Source: JACKFE01 sp050248735
GTDB lineage: Bacteria > Nitrospirota > Nitrospiria > Nitrospirales > UBA8639
Length of the DNA stretch: 64,000 nucleotides
Assembly (NCBI GenBank): GCA_050248735.1
Contig: JBFWRU010000006.1
Span: 1 to 64,000, forward strand
Direction of reading: 5' to 3'
Shown here in pieces: positions 49,001 to 57,189 of this stretch; position 1 is the stretch's first letter, and each line of letters begins with the position of its first letter. The translations under genes were made by a program, and so were the position numbers. Under the pieces are notes generated by a model that ran no database searches, had not been told where the DNA came from, and was given only the letters and a program-made list of their open reading frames with translations.

Positions 49001-51422
49001 AGTCTTGTAATATTTCCGTGAGCATCAGCGCTAAGCTCCATCCATCGAGTACGGCGTGATGAAAACTGACACTGAGTTGAAACTCGTCCGTTCGGTAACG
49101 GTGAACCATAATGCGAAGGAGAGGTGCCTGTCCTGAATCAAAGGGACGGGTTTTTTCAGTCTCGATCCAGGTTGTGAGGACGTCGGTTCGACCTGTTTCA
49201 TCAAGATGGCGTAGATCCTCAACCGCTACGTGCAACCGCGCGGAAGCATGAACCAGTTGCAGGGGGGTGCTAAAGGAGCCAAGATCAAAACTCGTTCGCA
49301 TGGGAGCATGCCGTTCGATGAATCGATCGACGACCGCCTGTAGGATTTCGTGATCAAACGGGGCGGAAATCTGAAAGGAAAAAATATCATGGAAAATTGC
49401 TGAGTCCGGATTTTTATCATTATGGAAAAACATTCCCGTTTGCAAGGAAGTCAGTGGATAGGCATTTTCCAATCCCTCCGGCAATTGCCATTGGTCTTCT
49501 TTGGACACTAAGGAGAATGGGGCACCGGAAATCTCGAGCCGGGGAATACAGAACCGCGTTTCATGAATTTGCATCACAAGATTATGAATCGTTTGCTCTG
49601 AATATAGTTGTTCCAGAGTCAGAGGCAGGTCTTGTTGTTGAGCATATGCTACAACCTGGAGCGCGAGAATTGAATCTCCCCCCAGGTCAAAAAAACTATC
49701 GTGAATACCCACCGGAGTCACTTTTAAAATCTGGGACCAGATTTTTGCCAGATCCATCTCAGCCATAGTTGTGGGGGCCACGAAATGGCTCTCTAGTTGA
49801 GGCCTTTGAAAATCCGGTGCGGGAAGGGCTTTTCGATAAATTTTCCCATTGGGGGTTAAGGGAAACATGGCAAGGGGGATTATTCGCGATGGAAGCATAT
49901 AATCAGGCAGAAACCGCTTCAAATACATCAATAATTCGGATGTGGTGGTGCTTTCGTTCCCAAGGACCACATAGGCAACGAGTCGTAAAAGGTGTAATTC
50001 GTCTTCCCTCCCCACAACCACGGCCTCCTGAACTGCCGGGTGGGTCTTTAGTGCCGATTCAATTTCCCCGCATTCGATGCGGAAGCCTCGAATCTTGACC
50101 TGGTGATCGACCCGTCCAAGATATTCCAACGTTCCGTCGCTGCGGTATTTGGCCAGATCTCCTGTTTGATATAATCGGGCCCCCGGGTCGGGACCTTCGG
50201 GATCCGGGATGAATTTTTCGGCGGTTAAGTCCGGCCGGCGATGATATCCCCTGGCCAAGCCAACACCTCCGATGTACAACTGCCCGGGCACATCGACAGG
50301 CACTGGCCGATGTGCGGTATCCAGGATATAAATTTGAATATGGCTGATTGGACGGCCAATAGGCACGGTCGCCCCAATGAAATCGGGCTGACAGGTCCAG
50401 GCGGTGACATCGACAGCGGCTTCGGTAGGGCCGTAGAGGTTATGCAAATCTGAAGAGGGCAGCCGGGAAAAAAACAGGGATTGGAGATTCCCCGCTAAGA
50501 CCTCCCCGCTGGAAATCACCCGGCGCAGCAGTTTGCCACAGGCTTCTACTGCCGGCTCTTGTAGAAAAACCCGTAACATGGACGGCACAAAATGGAGTGT
50601 GGTAATTCCCTCACGCTGAATCAGTTCCCGCAAATAGGAACTATCGCGCTGTCCATTCGGCAGGGCCAGGATTAGTCTGGCTCCTATTAAGAGGGGCCAA
50701 AAGAATTCCCACACTGATACGTCAAAGCTGAATGGAGTTTTCTGCAGTACACGATCGTCGGATTTCAGATGATAGGCGGCCTGCATCCAGAGAAGCCGGT
50801 TACAAACCCCGCGATGGGTGTTCATGGCACCCTTAGGTTGGCCTGTTGATCCGGAGGTATAGATCATATAGGCCAGGTCGTCGGGTCCCTCAGGGCTGTC
50901 CAGAATGGCGCAGGAGTATCGTTCGATAAGAACCCTATCGGTGTCCAAGGTGACAACCTGGCCTCCGTAGGCCGGTAACCTTTGGCGAAGATGGGCCTGC
51001 GTCAAAAGAACCCGCACCTGAGAATCCTGCAGCATAAAGGTCACGCGTTCACTCGGATAAGAGGGGTCAATGGGCACATAGGCCGCCCCGGCCTTGAGGA
51101 TGCCATACAAGGCGATGACCAGCTCCAGTGACCGTTCGGCAAAGATTCCTACCAAGTCCCCACGTTGGACACCGAGACTCTGAAGGTGACGGGCCAATTG
51201 ATTTGAATGGGCATCCAACTCACCATATGTCAGATGGTGCTTATCAAAGACCACCGCCACAGCGTCAGGACTTTTGGGGACCTGGGCTTCAAAAAGTTGG
51301 TGGACAACCTTCGCCTGCCTTGTTTGTGCAGATGGGGCATGAATTGATTGAGTAAGGTGTGAATTGGCGTCTAGGGGTTTCATGCCGAATGGAAGGGAAA
51401 AATGCCCAATATCAAATATCAA
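43086..51422 (-). CDS. Nonribosomal peptide synthetase, A-T-C-A-T-C-A-T
   Basis: A 2778-residue three-module synthetase without an N-terminal C domain. A1 (about 40-530): YMIYTSGSTGQPKG; pocket D-V-W-H-I-S-L-V-D-K, a serine code. T1: FFDLGGDSILALQ. C2 (635-1070) starts YPLTSLQTGMFFH with HHAVLDGWS and IGLFLNTLPLRLRL, features typical of condensation domains that accept D-residues. A2 (1085-1580): pocket D-L-F-N-N-A-L-T-Y-K, which I associate with alanine. T2: FFEMGGHSLLA. C3 (1690-2115): LSFSQQQLWL, HHIVTDGWS. A3 (2160-2650): YILYTSGTTGVPKG; pocket D-A-M-H-V-G-G-L-S-K, not recognised. T3: FFELGGHSLLA, then an acidic tail EVEELSEDELQDLFDDQ resembling a docking helix for the next synthetase. 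The frame opens with TTG at 51422; ATG 51383 is the alternative. Confidence 0.93.
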   Translation of the reverse strand: MIFDIGHFSLPFGMKPLDANSHLTQSIHAPSAQTRQAKVVHQLFEAQVPKSPDAVAVVFDKHHLTYGELDAHSNQLARHLQSLGVQRGDLVGIFAERSLELVIALYGILKAGAAYVPIDPSYPSERVTFMLQDSQVRVLLTQAHLRQRLPAYGGQVVTLDTDRVLIERYSCAILDSPEGPDDLAYMIYTSGSTGQPKGAMNTHRGVCNRLLWMQAAYHLKSDDRVLQKTPFSFDVSVWEFFWPLLIGARLILALPNGQRDSSYLRELIQREGITTLHFVPSMLRVFLQEPAVEACGKLLRRVISSGEVLAGNLQSLFFSRLPSSDLHNLYGPTEAAVDVTAWTCQPDFIGATVPIGRPISHIQIYILDTAHRPVPVDVPGQLYIGGVGLARGYHRRPDLTAEKFIPDPEGPDPGARLYQTGDLAKYRSDGTLEYLGRVDHQVKIRGFRIECGEIESALKTHPAVQEAVVVGREDELHLLRLVAYVVLGNESTTTSELLMYLKRFLPDYMLPSRIIPLAMFPLTPNGKIYRKALPAPDFQRPQLESHFVAPTTMAEMDLAKIWSQILKVTPVGIHDSFFDLGGDSILALQVVAYAQQQDLPLTLEQLYSEQTIHNLVMQIHETRFCIPRLEISGAPFSLVSKEDQWQLPEGLENAYPLTSLQTGMFFHNDKNPDSAIFHDIFSFQISAPFDHEILQAVVDRFIERHAPMRTSFDLGSFSTPLQLVHASARLHVAVEDLRHLDETGRTDVLTTWIETEKTRPFDSGQAPLLRIMVHRYRTDEFQLSVSFHHAVLDGWSLALMLTEILQDYSAALRRAPSPITSPAIPYQTYVALEEAASESEHSRKFWIEKLHNPDIHLLPRWPGSSGAGRSEQIRGPELSIPGDIFDRLTQLTSRVKTSLKSALLAAHFRVMNALHGRPDVMSGIITHGRPEEIDGTRMIGLFLNTLPLRLRLSGGTWLDLVQQVFRAECELIPHRRFPLAAIQQILGGETLFETAFDFVHWHIYRNLKKGKDLGFTEGPYFEANNFVLFTTFILDSTGTQLAMHIDYDPSQLEAKQIEAINEYYLNTLTSMAFQPETRYEQFSPLNREDRLQQLAVWNEADQPFSFAKGLHQFFEEQVTRTPDTIAVRDGMHAISYFHLNRQANRLAHRLKGMGVGPDVPVAVCLTRSADMLVALMAIFKAGGAYIPLDPAYPASWLGTVLQDTQAPVLLTQKRWLSHLPIQDQQVVILDERDLLFLEDTPLPNPVHPEQLAYILYTSGSTGQPKGVAITLRSVTALMSWGRKTFPPEELAAVLASTSICFDLSVFEIFLPLSCGGTVILAENALALSTLPAASVVTLINSVPSVVRELLHAQRLPLSVRVINLAGEPLRTALVQQLYMEPGIQKVYDLYGPSETTTYSTMALRKAEGPETIGRPISYEQVYVLEDVQRLLPVGVVGELLIGGAGIARGYYRRPALTAEKFIPNGLSPNPGTRLYRTGDQGRYRPDGQIEYLGRLDHQVKVRGFRIELGQIEAKLHGHSDIEQAVVLCCEDGQEDKRLVAYVVPRNESPIDPSALRSYLSAQLPPQMIPGNFVALNTLPLTSNGKVDRKALPAPHSGPRAEGRLVVTPRTPQEEMIAGIWRELLQVEQLSVHDNFFEMGGHSLLATRLISRIQRQSQLDISLKEFYEEPTVSGLGEKLCFLQNETNRMPLPSLQPVSRSIPLPLSFSQQQLWLVEQIEPGGTAYILPYAWRMTGALRAEILERSLNALIQRHESLRMYVVEHEGEPRQAFYPQLVLTLPVIDLQMIHRSEQERVCQAHIREAEAHPFDLQQGPLMRVALYRLAPEDHLLVLTLHHIVTDGWSMDILFSELRQFYEAFEHDQSPTLAPLLIQYADYAIWQRACLQEEALKSLLTYWTTRLTDVPTNFALPTDYPRPAVQTFRGGNLTRQLAMEKFQTLKNFCQEEGVTLFMTLLAVLQALLARHSGQKDIMVGTPVANRNHIELERCVGIFLNTLVLRTDLSGAPTFRELLGRVREVCSGAFAHQDLPFEKLVETLHPVRDLSRTPLFQVFFNLVDVTERRLTLPGVTLQPVTNHEESSAKFDLTLYVFITDHRAWVTWNYNSDLFAPTTIAWLFDHFETLLDGLLSQPDVPVSTVPIAGQTKRSSAHSTLPVIVPAHPLFRPFEHFENTLTLPGRFEQMAAYHSQHIAVLTSEGSWTYAELNRRANRVAHTLLDVLPDSAGPQPIGLLCTIGKPMLAGLLGVLKAGHPYVPLEPSLPLERLETIAGDATLTTILCSPDCLDRIPFWRERGYRIIPIDEAYLAQEETNPQISLSPDALAYILYTSGTTGVPKGVIQTHRNVLHHIGVYTNNLKIGSYDRLTQLTSFSFDAAVMDIFGALLNGASLYPLNLQEADPEELSPWLVQQTITIYHSTPTVYRYWLKHLLPNMTFPTLRVVVLGGEESTRADFEAYQKHFGPECVFVNGLGPTESTLSLQFVASHATGFSGQTVPVGFPVQNTEVALLDDGGQSTDIYGEIVLRSPYVALGYWQRPELTQCAFTGPLNSDRVRQYRTGDLGRYRPDGALEFTGRKDSQIKLRGFRIELGEIESLLGQHPSVQNAVVLCREDTPDEKQLVAYIAPVDRSKLEPARLRTYLQAKLPDYMLPSAFVVLETLPLTPNGKINRRALPKPDETHRVHTTAYLPPRTPLEEILMEIWSDLLKVDRIGVHDHFFELGGHSLLATSLLARIREICRSNLPLRILFDHPILEDQALALEEFLLKEVEELSEDELQDLFDDQGSQ

Positions 51423-51892
51423 CGAAAACTTATAAAGTGCGTAATTAAAGGAAAGCTTCTATTTTTTCTGCAAGTCACTTATATAGATATCGGTAAAAGG
51501 TCTACATGTTTCAAAAATTCATTCACCTGTTGAAGTGTTTTTATGTAAAGAGAATCAGGAGATAAGCCCCTCAACCCTAAATCCGCAACATATCAATGAT
51601 CATGCGCAGTGACTCCATGGAAATTCAAGTAAAAAGTAATATTTCGCTTGCTAGTTCTTTCAGCGGGGGTTATCGAGTACGGAGTTCATATCAAGTAGTC
51701 AATTTGAGGGTACTAGGGTGAATTTTGTCCTTTCCATCGGAGATCCATACATTACATTCGCCTGGAAATGAAGCGCACGATGAAATTTCTGAAGCGTTGT
51801 CCTAACCCAGAAAGTAATCCGTTTCAACGGTTTTGGTTTTCTGATCTTGAGTCTACCAAGCAATAATGAAAAGGCTTCCCAACCACCAGGAC
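51423..51892. other. Non-coding stretch upstream of the NRPS
   Basis: These 470 bases separate the NRPS at 43086 from the decayed NRPS. On the minus strand an AT-rich segment with TATATAAG (about 51480) could carry a promoter for the NRPS. A 65-codon frame at 51699-51896 has no ribosome site. I see nothing else. Confidence 0.35.
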
Positions 51893-52275
51893 TCAAAGTG
51901 TAGACTGGCTGGCCTTGTCTTGTTGAGGAAAATTCTCTAAAGGCCGATCCGGAAACATCTTGGCCAACAGGTTATCAATCTCCCTTGGCAATCGGGCATT
52001 GGCGGGACGTTCAAACATGTTTCGGAGGGAAGGCGCCATTCCAAAAATTTCTCGAAGATGCGCGGTTATCTGTGTGGTTAAGAGGAAATGCCCCCCGGTT
52101 CACAGAAATTATCTTGGCAAACGATGTGAATCTTTTTTAGGAGGTTACGCCAGATCTCGATCAACAGTTGTTTCAGAGAAGGTCTGCTGGTTTAGGAAGT
52201 GGGCGGATAATTTGCGGCTAGTCTGTTCGGGCCCAGACAAAGCCTGCATATTGTTCAAATCCTTGGAAAATGCAC
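51893..52275 (-). pseudogene. Carrier-domain remnant at the end of the decayed NRPS
   Basis: One frame reads ALSGPEQTSRKL (an A-T linker). A second reads LIEIWRNLLKKIHIVCQDNF with a damaged ELGGHS. A third continues LLTTQITAHLREIF and NARLPREIDNLLAKMFPDRP to the stop at 51893. The Ser that carries the cofactor is not preserved in a readable frame. Confidence 0.65.
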
Positions 52276-52994
52276 TATTCGGCCTCCGTATGAAAAAAGC
52301 TTTTGGAAAGTACTGGTCGGACTAATGGGCATTATTTCCTTTCGGTACCCAAGATACACAATGGTTCTTATGCGGAATGATTTTAACTAAGTAAATGTTG
52401 CCTGGCCATTCTTCACAAACATACTCGGAAGAAAAAGGCAGAATTCCATCATTCTCAGTGAAAGTTGGGCGATGAGCAAAAAAATCAAGCAAAAGGGATG
52501 GAATCTTCAAGGAACATTATTGACCCTGTAAATCCCGAAACGTTTTGAGTTTTTTGTCGAGCAACTTTTTTTAAGTTGCGAGAGCTTGCCGACTCGTTCC
52601 TGGAGGCCTTTCCTTCGAGTAGCCACGGAGTCGACTGCTTTGGTTAGGACAACAGATTTCTCTTCTCTTGACTCTCTTTCAAATACCTGATCGTCATCTG
52701 GGCGCACTCCATGCTGGAGACCTTTTTCCTCAATATGGCCATCGAGGTTGGATAAATCCACCTGAGGAGAAAAAATAGAGGCGTTGGGGTTCTTCCTCAT
52801 CGCGTCTAATATCACATGACAACTTTTGATGAGGTGGCGGATCGCCCTGACTTCGAAAACATCTTCATCGAAAACTATGTGCCCTTGAATTCCTGAGGGG
52901 TTATTCCAAAGTAATAGTGACAGGTTTGTTAATGCTAACTCGCCATGGGCAGCGTGATCGGTTCACATGTTATATCTTCCAACTGAGGGGAATA

Positions 52995-54257
52995 TTAGGG
53001 GGCATTTTCAAAAACAAACAATACCTGGAACAGGAAGGTTCCTATTAAGTCCCGGGTATGTCTCAGCCGCTGCCTCAACTCCTGAATCGGGACATCCGCA
53101 TGGGAAATAGTCTCCAGATTCAGGCTGTGGACGTATTGGATATAAGTTCGAAAGGTGTATTCCTCCTGAATGGTGGAGCGGAAAGGAAGCGTGTTGACAA
53201 AAAGTCCAATTAACGGTTCGAGGAGTGGATGCATTCTATTTGCGAGGGGCACGCCACAGATGAGGTCGATCTTTTGAGTCCATTGATGAAGTAGTATGAA
53301 AAATCCTGCTAACAAAACCATGAAGGAAGTGACACCTTCCTGTCGTGAAAACGTTTTCATGAAATTTGTTTGAAGAGGAGAAAAAAGAACTTTTTCTCGC
53401 TTGCCTGATTGCCTGGTTCGCCCTGATGGAGTCTTTGTTTCTGGAAAAACCTGAAATGTCTGCAAGCCTTTCAATCGGTTTTTCCAATAGGCTAATTGGG
53501 ATTCTAGAGTTTCTCCGGTCAACCATTGCCGTTGCCACAATACAAAATCACCATATTGAATGGATAATTCCGGTAAGGGCAAAGATTCTCCTCTGCAAAA
53601 ACGGTTATAGAGCGCTTCAAGTTCCTTATAGAAATAGAACACTCCGTCCGACCGTCCATCGGATTTGAGGTGACGGAGAATCACCACTAACCGATGTTCC
53701 GATCTGGACAATCGGAATAGGGTTGCTCGGTAAACTGGGCCATGAACCAGGTCAAAGGGGGTTGCCACTTCTCGGATCACTGATGTGATAAATGTCTCCT
53801 CCATTTCGGATTTTTGGATATGAGATAGATCGCAATACTTAAGATTCTGTATTCCTTCGCGGGCGATAGTTTGTCTCGGTCCGTTGGCGCCAAGTTGAAA
53901 AGTTGTACGTAAGGTCTCATGTCGTCGGACGATTTCATTCAGAGGGCGTTCCAACGCTTGACTATTGAGAGGACCTTCCAAGGCTAGGACCAGAGATCGA
54001 TTATACGAGGTATTTGCTGGATCTAATTGTGTGGCTAACCACAGGGGTTCTTGAACAAAAGCCAGGGGAGTTCCGTATAACCCGGAACGGCGCATAAGGA
54101 AGGAAACATTGAGGGTTCGCACCCCGGAAGATGATCTTGAATGAACTTTGCCAGACTTGCAACGGAGTTGGCTTCTTGAAATAACTGAATCCAGAACAGG
54201 TCTATCTGAATGTGATCTCGAATACGGAACGAAGCTGAGCCCCGGTAATTGAATCAC
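52995..54257 (-). pseudogene. Condensation domain with degraded active-site motif
   Basis: The open frame spans a C domain from about residue 60 (TPLAFVQEPLWLATQLDP) to SHADVPIQELRQRLRHTRD and FQVLFVFENA. The catalytic HHxxxDG is RHLKSDG: the first His is Arg, the second, catalytic His is kept. The usual GWS is GRS. The first 55 codons are out-of-register T-domain sequence. The 3' end runs into unrelated DNA. Confidence 0.7.
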
Positions 54258-54259
54258 CG

Positions 54260-54835
54260 CTAAGCTGTAAAAAAACTGTCATGGAGGGCGATATCCTCTC
54301 GGCCGAGGATACCGGACCATAAAGCAGCAATCTCTTGTTCCAAAACCGTGGAAGGTGCGGCCTTACCGGTTTTCTGCAATGAATCTTGGTGGAAAACAAG
54401 AATTTTTTCAGCCAGGTCAATACGCTGAATTTTTCCAGTCGGGCCTTTGGGAATATCATCAAGAAACAGAATTTTCCGGGGAACCTTGAAATCCGTTACG
54501 CGCCGGGAAAGCCATTCCCTTAACTCGTTTTCTGAGACGGTAGCGGTCTCGTGGAGGACGACGGCCGCGGCCACCTCTTCGCCCAGCGTGGGATGGGGCA
54601 GGGCAAACGTCACCGCCTGCTGCACGGCCGGATGCGTTAGGAGGGCTTGATCAATCTCCACCGGCGCGATCTTTTCGCCTCCGCGATTAATGAGTTCTTT
54701 CAATCGCCCCGTGAGAAACAGATAGCCCTCCGGATCCAGATACCCCTGATCGCCCGTCCGAAACCAGCCCTGTGTAAACGCCTGCGCAATGGCCTCTCTC
54801 GAGGTTTCCGCTACGCGGCTTATGACCTGATTCTC
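54260..54835 (-). pseudogene. C-terminal part of an adenylation domain plus start of T domain
   Basis: The frame gives GWFRTGDQGYLDPEGYLF, LTGRLKELINRGGEKIAP and PKGPTGKIQR, i.e. motifs A7 to A10. The sequence is closer to acyl-CoA-ligase-type A domains (KELINRGGEKI) than to its neighbours. It then enters a T domain (LHDSFF) and breaks at a T7 run. Removing one T restores QLSGDSITGAQLRSVFE (stop at 54202). A further register shift is needed for FWIQLFQEANSVASLAKFIQ. Confidence 0.7.
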
Positions 54836-55182
54836 AATTGGATGTCCGAGATATTAGTTCGTAAGGCCACAGGACTGGAAATCCCCGCATGGACTTCTTC
54901 TTCAAAGATTTCCTGGCACGGAAGACCGTGAGGTATGGCGCCAACGATGATATCGTTCTCTCCGGTATATCGATAAAGTAAAATATTGAAAGCTGCCAAT
55001 AGAACGGCAAAGGTGGAGACATCATGTTGAGTGGAAAATCTTAAACGTCGTTGATGCAGTTCCCGACCCAGGTACACGTGTTCCGTTCCCTCACAAAGGA
55101 GGATACCGGAGGACGAGGATAATCCAACGGTAACTTGAGGATAGGAGATCCCCCGATAAGCGTCGGGACCAATAGGCGGCAT
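54820..55182 (-). pseudogene. Condensation-domain fragment in the decayed NRPS
   Basis: RRLRFSTQHDVSTFAVLLAA then FNILLYRYTGENDIIVGAIP is the late core of a C domain. In the frame just upstream (to 55225) AAYWSRRLSGD and, one register over, PILKLPLDYPRPP give the preceding strand, so at least two indels lie here. The first half of the domain with the HHxxxDG motif is missing. Confidence 0.7.
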
Positions 55183-55214
55183 GCACTTCCCGTGTGAGGT
55201 GATGAGAGTGAATT

Positions 55215-57083
55215 TCAGGACTCATGGCTTGTGCGGACCTGAACTTTCATCGAGGGATCGAGCGTAGTGGATTTTTCCCGGTCTTTGCGGACCAGTACAT
55301 AGTTTCCCATGACTAATGCATCCAGATTAGCCCAGAGAAAGGTCTTAATGGCCTCCGTCGGCGTACACACAATCGGTTGACCACGAACATTAAAGGAAGT
55401 ATTGAGAAGAATGGGCATACCGGTCAAGCGGCCAAACTCGGACAGCAATAACCAAAACCGTTCGTTATGTTCACGTCTCACTGTTTGAATGCGAGCTGAT
55501 CCATCGACATGGGTGATAGCCGGTAATTGAGTTCGGTAGGTTAGGCGAACGGGAACGACATAGAGCATATGGGCAAAAAGGTCTTCTTCCCCTTTTTCTA
55601 TATTAAAAAAATCTGCGGCGGATTCGGTAATGACTGAAGGAGCAAAGGGCCGAAACCCTTCCCGTTTTTTGACCAAACTATTGACATGATCTCGCATCCC
55701 GGGATTCCTGGAGTCTGCCAGAATACTCCGGTTGCCCAACGCCCGAGGTCCAAACTCCATTTCTCCTTGAAACCACGCAATAACCTCTCCTTGGACGAGT
55801 CGGTGCGCAATATGGGTTGTGAGTTCAGAGAGAGACGAAAAATATCGATAGGAACATAAATCCTGATTGAGGATTGCCTGGGGGACAGGTTCTTCCATGT
55901 ATTCAGGGTAGGCCGGTCCCCAAAAGGGCATGTCCATTTTCCGGGGAGGTCGATGTGGCTCCCGGCTATGTTGGACATATAATGCCGCTCCCAGGGCGGT
56001 GCCATCGTCCCCGGCAGCCGGCTGAATAAACATGTTGGTAAAAAGTCGACTGCGGTGAATCACACCGTTGGTGGTGCAGTTCAATGCCGTGCCCCCGGCC
56101 ATACAGAGGTTCCGCTGTCCGCTGCGCTGTTTTAACTCTTTTAGGAGGTGTAATTGACAGGTTTGGAGAACGGCTTGAAGTCCGGCGGCGATGTCCATGT
56201 GCTGTTGTGTGAGATCGGCTTCCGGATGGCGTGGTGCACCGAATCGGTCAGCCAAAGTCTTCAAGACCCCGCCGTGAGTTTCAACCTCTTCCAGGCTTTT
56301 ATTCTTTGCGAATAAGGGGATGACATAGGTGCCATCGGGTTTGAGGTTGATGAATTCCATGATTTGGTTGAAATAGCGGTTTGCATCCCCGTATGGAGCT
56401 AAACCCATGACCTTATATTCATCCATTCCAAAATCAAAACCCAGATATAAGGTGAAGACCCCATACAGGATGCCCAAAGAGTGAAAGGCCGGAATTTCCT
56501 GTAGAATGTGCAGGCCGCTCCGGTCGCCGACAAGGGCTGTCATACTGTTGAGTTCCCCCATGCCATCCGTAATGACAATCAGAGCTTCATCAAAACCACT
56601 TAAATAGAAAGTACTCGCCGCATGCGCCAGATGGTGAGGGACCGACACCAGTTTGTTGCTCCAATCCACCGAGGGGAAATGTTCCTCCAGACATTCCCTT
56701 TGCCGATCAGGGTTGTAGACCTGGGCATACTGTTGCTCAGCCAGGACGTCAAACTCAAAAACTGACTTTACCGGTTCATAGGCAAACCCGTGCGCGATCG
56801 TGGAAATTTGTTGAGGTTTGATCCCGGCTGCCTCAAGACAATAACGAATAGCGTGAATGGGGAAATGGTTGGTGCCCTTTTCCCTGACAAATCGTTCTTC
56901 GGCTACTGCGGCAACTATCCCGTGGTCGCTGACCAAGGCCGCCGCCGAATCAAAGCCCTGGGCGATCCGGTATTCCCGGGGAGTCAGATTCAGGAAATGT
57001 TGTTTTTTGAACTGCACTGAATGGTGCAGACCACTGAATCCGATGATATTCGCCGGTGCGCAATGCATAGTGTGGTTATTCAC
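55215..57083 (-). CDS. O-carbamoyltransferase, NodU/CmcH family
   Basis: A 622-residue enzyme that transfers a carbamoyl group from carbamoyl phosphate, via a carbamoyl-AMP intermediate, to a hydroxyl group. The N-terminal Kae1-like domain has HHSVQF-type and SVPHHLAHAASTFY segments, with metal-binding His residues, and ITDGMGE; CMAGGTALNCTTNG and AAGDDGTALGAALY follow. The C-terminal YrdC-like domain has the family signature GEMEFGPRALGNRSILADSR and ILLNTSFNVRGQPIV. Length is typical. The frame opens with GTG at 57083 (ATG at 57068 is possible). Its last codons overlap the start of the decayed NRPS, implying past translational coupling. It probably carbamoylates a hydroxyl of the peptide, perhaps Ser or one made by the neighbouring oxygenase. 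Confidence 0.88.
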   Translation of the reverse strand: MNNHTMHCAPANIIGFSGLHHSVQFKKQHFLNLTPREYRIAQGFDSAAALVSDHGIVAAVAEERFVREKGTNHFPIHAIRYCLEAAGIKPQQISTIAHGFAYEPVKSVFEFDVLAEQQYAQVYNPDRQRECLEEHFPSVDWSNKLVSVPHHLAHAASTFYLSGFDEALIVITDGMGELNSMTALVGDRSGLHILQEIPAFHSLGILYGVFTLYLGFDFGMDEYKVMGLAPYGDANRYFNQIMEFINLKPDGTYVIPLFAKNKSLEEVETHGGVLKTLADRFGAPRHPEADLTQQHMDIAAGLQAVLQTCQLHLLKELKQRSGQRNLCMAGGTALNCTTNGVIHRSRLFTNMFIQPAAGDDGTALGAALYVQHSREPHRPPRKMDMPFWGPAYPEYMEEPVPQAILNQDLCSYRYFSSLSELTTHIAHRLVQGEVIAWFQGEMEFGPRALGNRSILADSRNPGMRDHVNSLVKKREGFRPFAPSVITESAADFFNIEKGEEDLFAHMLYVVPVRLTYRTQLPAITHVDGSARIQTVRREHNERFWLLLSEFGRLTGMPILLNTSFNVRGQPIVCTPTEAIKTFLWANLDALVMGNYVLVRKDREKSTTLDPSMKVQVRTSHES

Positions 57084-57189
57084 GTTGGTGTTTCAATGAG
57101 CCAACTTCGGCACAAGAGGTCAAGACTTTGTGAAATACATGCCATCTCCCTGCATATTGTTTGAATCCATGATTTGATCGGCATTTGAA

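Larger units (their letters stand above)
51893..55225 (-). pseudogene. Decayed NRPS gene: partial C, partial A, T, C, (A lost), T
   Basis: Read on the minus strand from an ATG at 55225 that overlaps the stop of the carbamoyltransferase gene. In order one meets the second half of a C domain, the C-terminal part of an A domain, a T domain, a nearly whole C domain and, after about 700 bases of unrecognised DNA, the tail of an A domain with another T domain. Each junction is broken by a frameshift, stop or deletion. Two short frames in the gap, 52507-52815 and 52322-52510, resemble nothing. The gene once added residues between the carbamoyltransferase and the serine-module NRPS. At least two A domains are largely deleted, so sequencing error alone cannot explain it. 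Confidence 0.8.

Noticed and set aside
52507..52815. 102-residue minus-strand frame inside the decayed NRPS region
   Set aside because: No ribosome site, no recognisable family, and it lies where an A domain has been lost. It may be random open sequence or inserted DNA, but nothing supports a gene.
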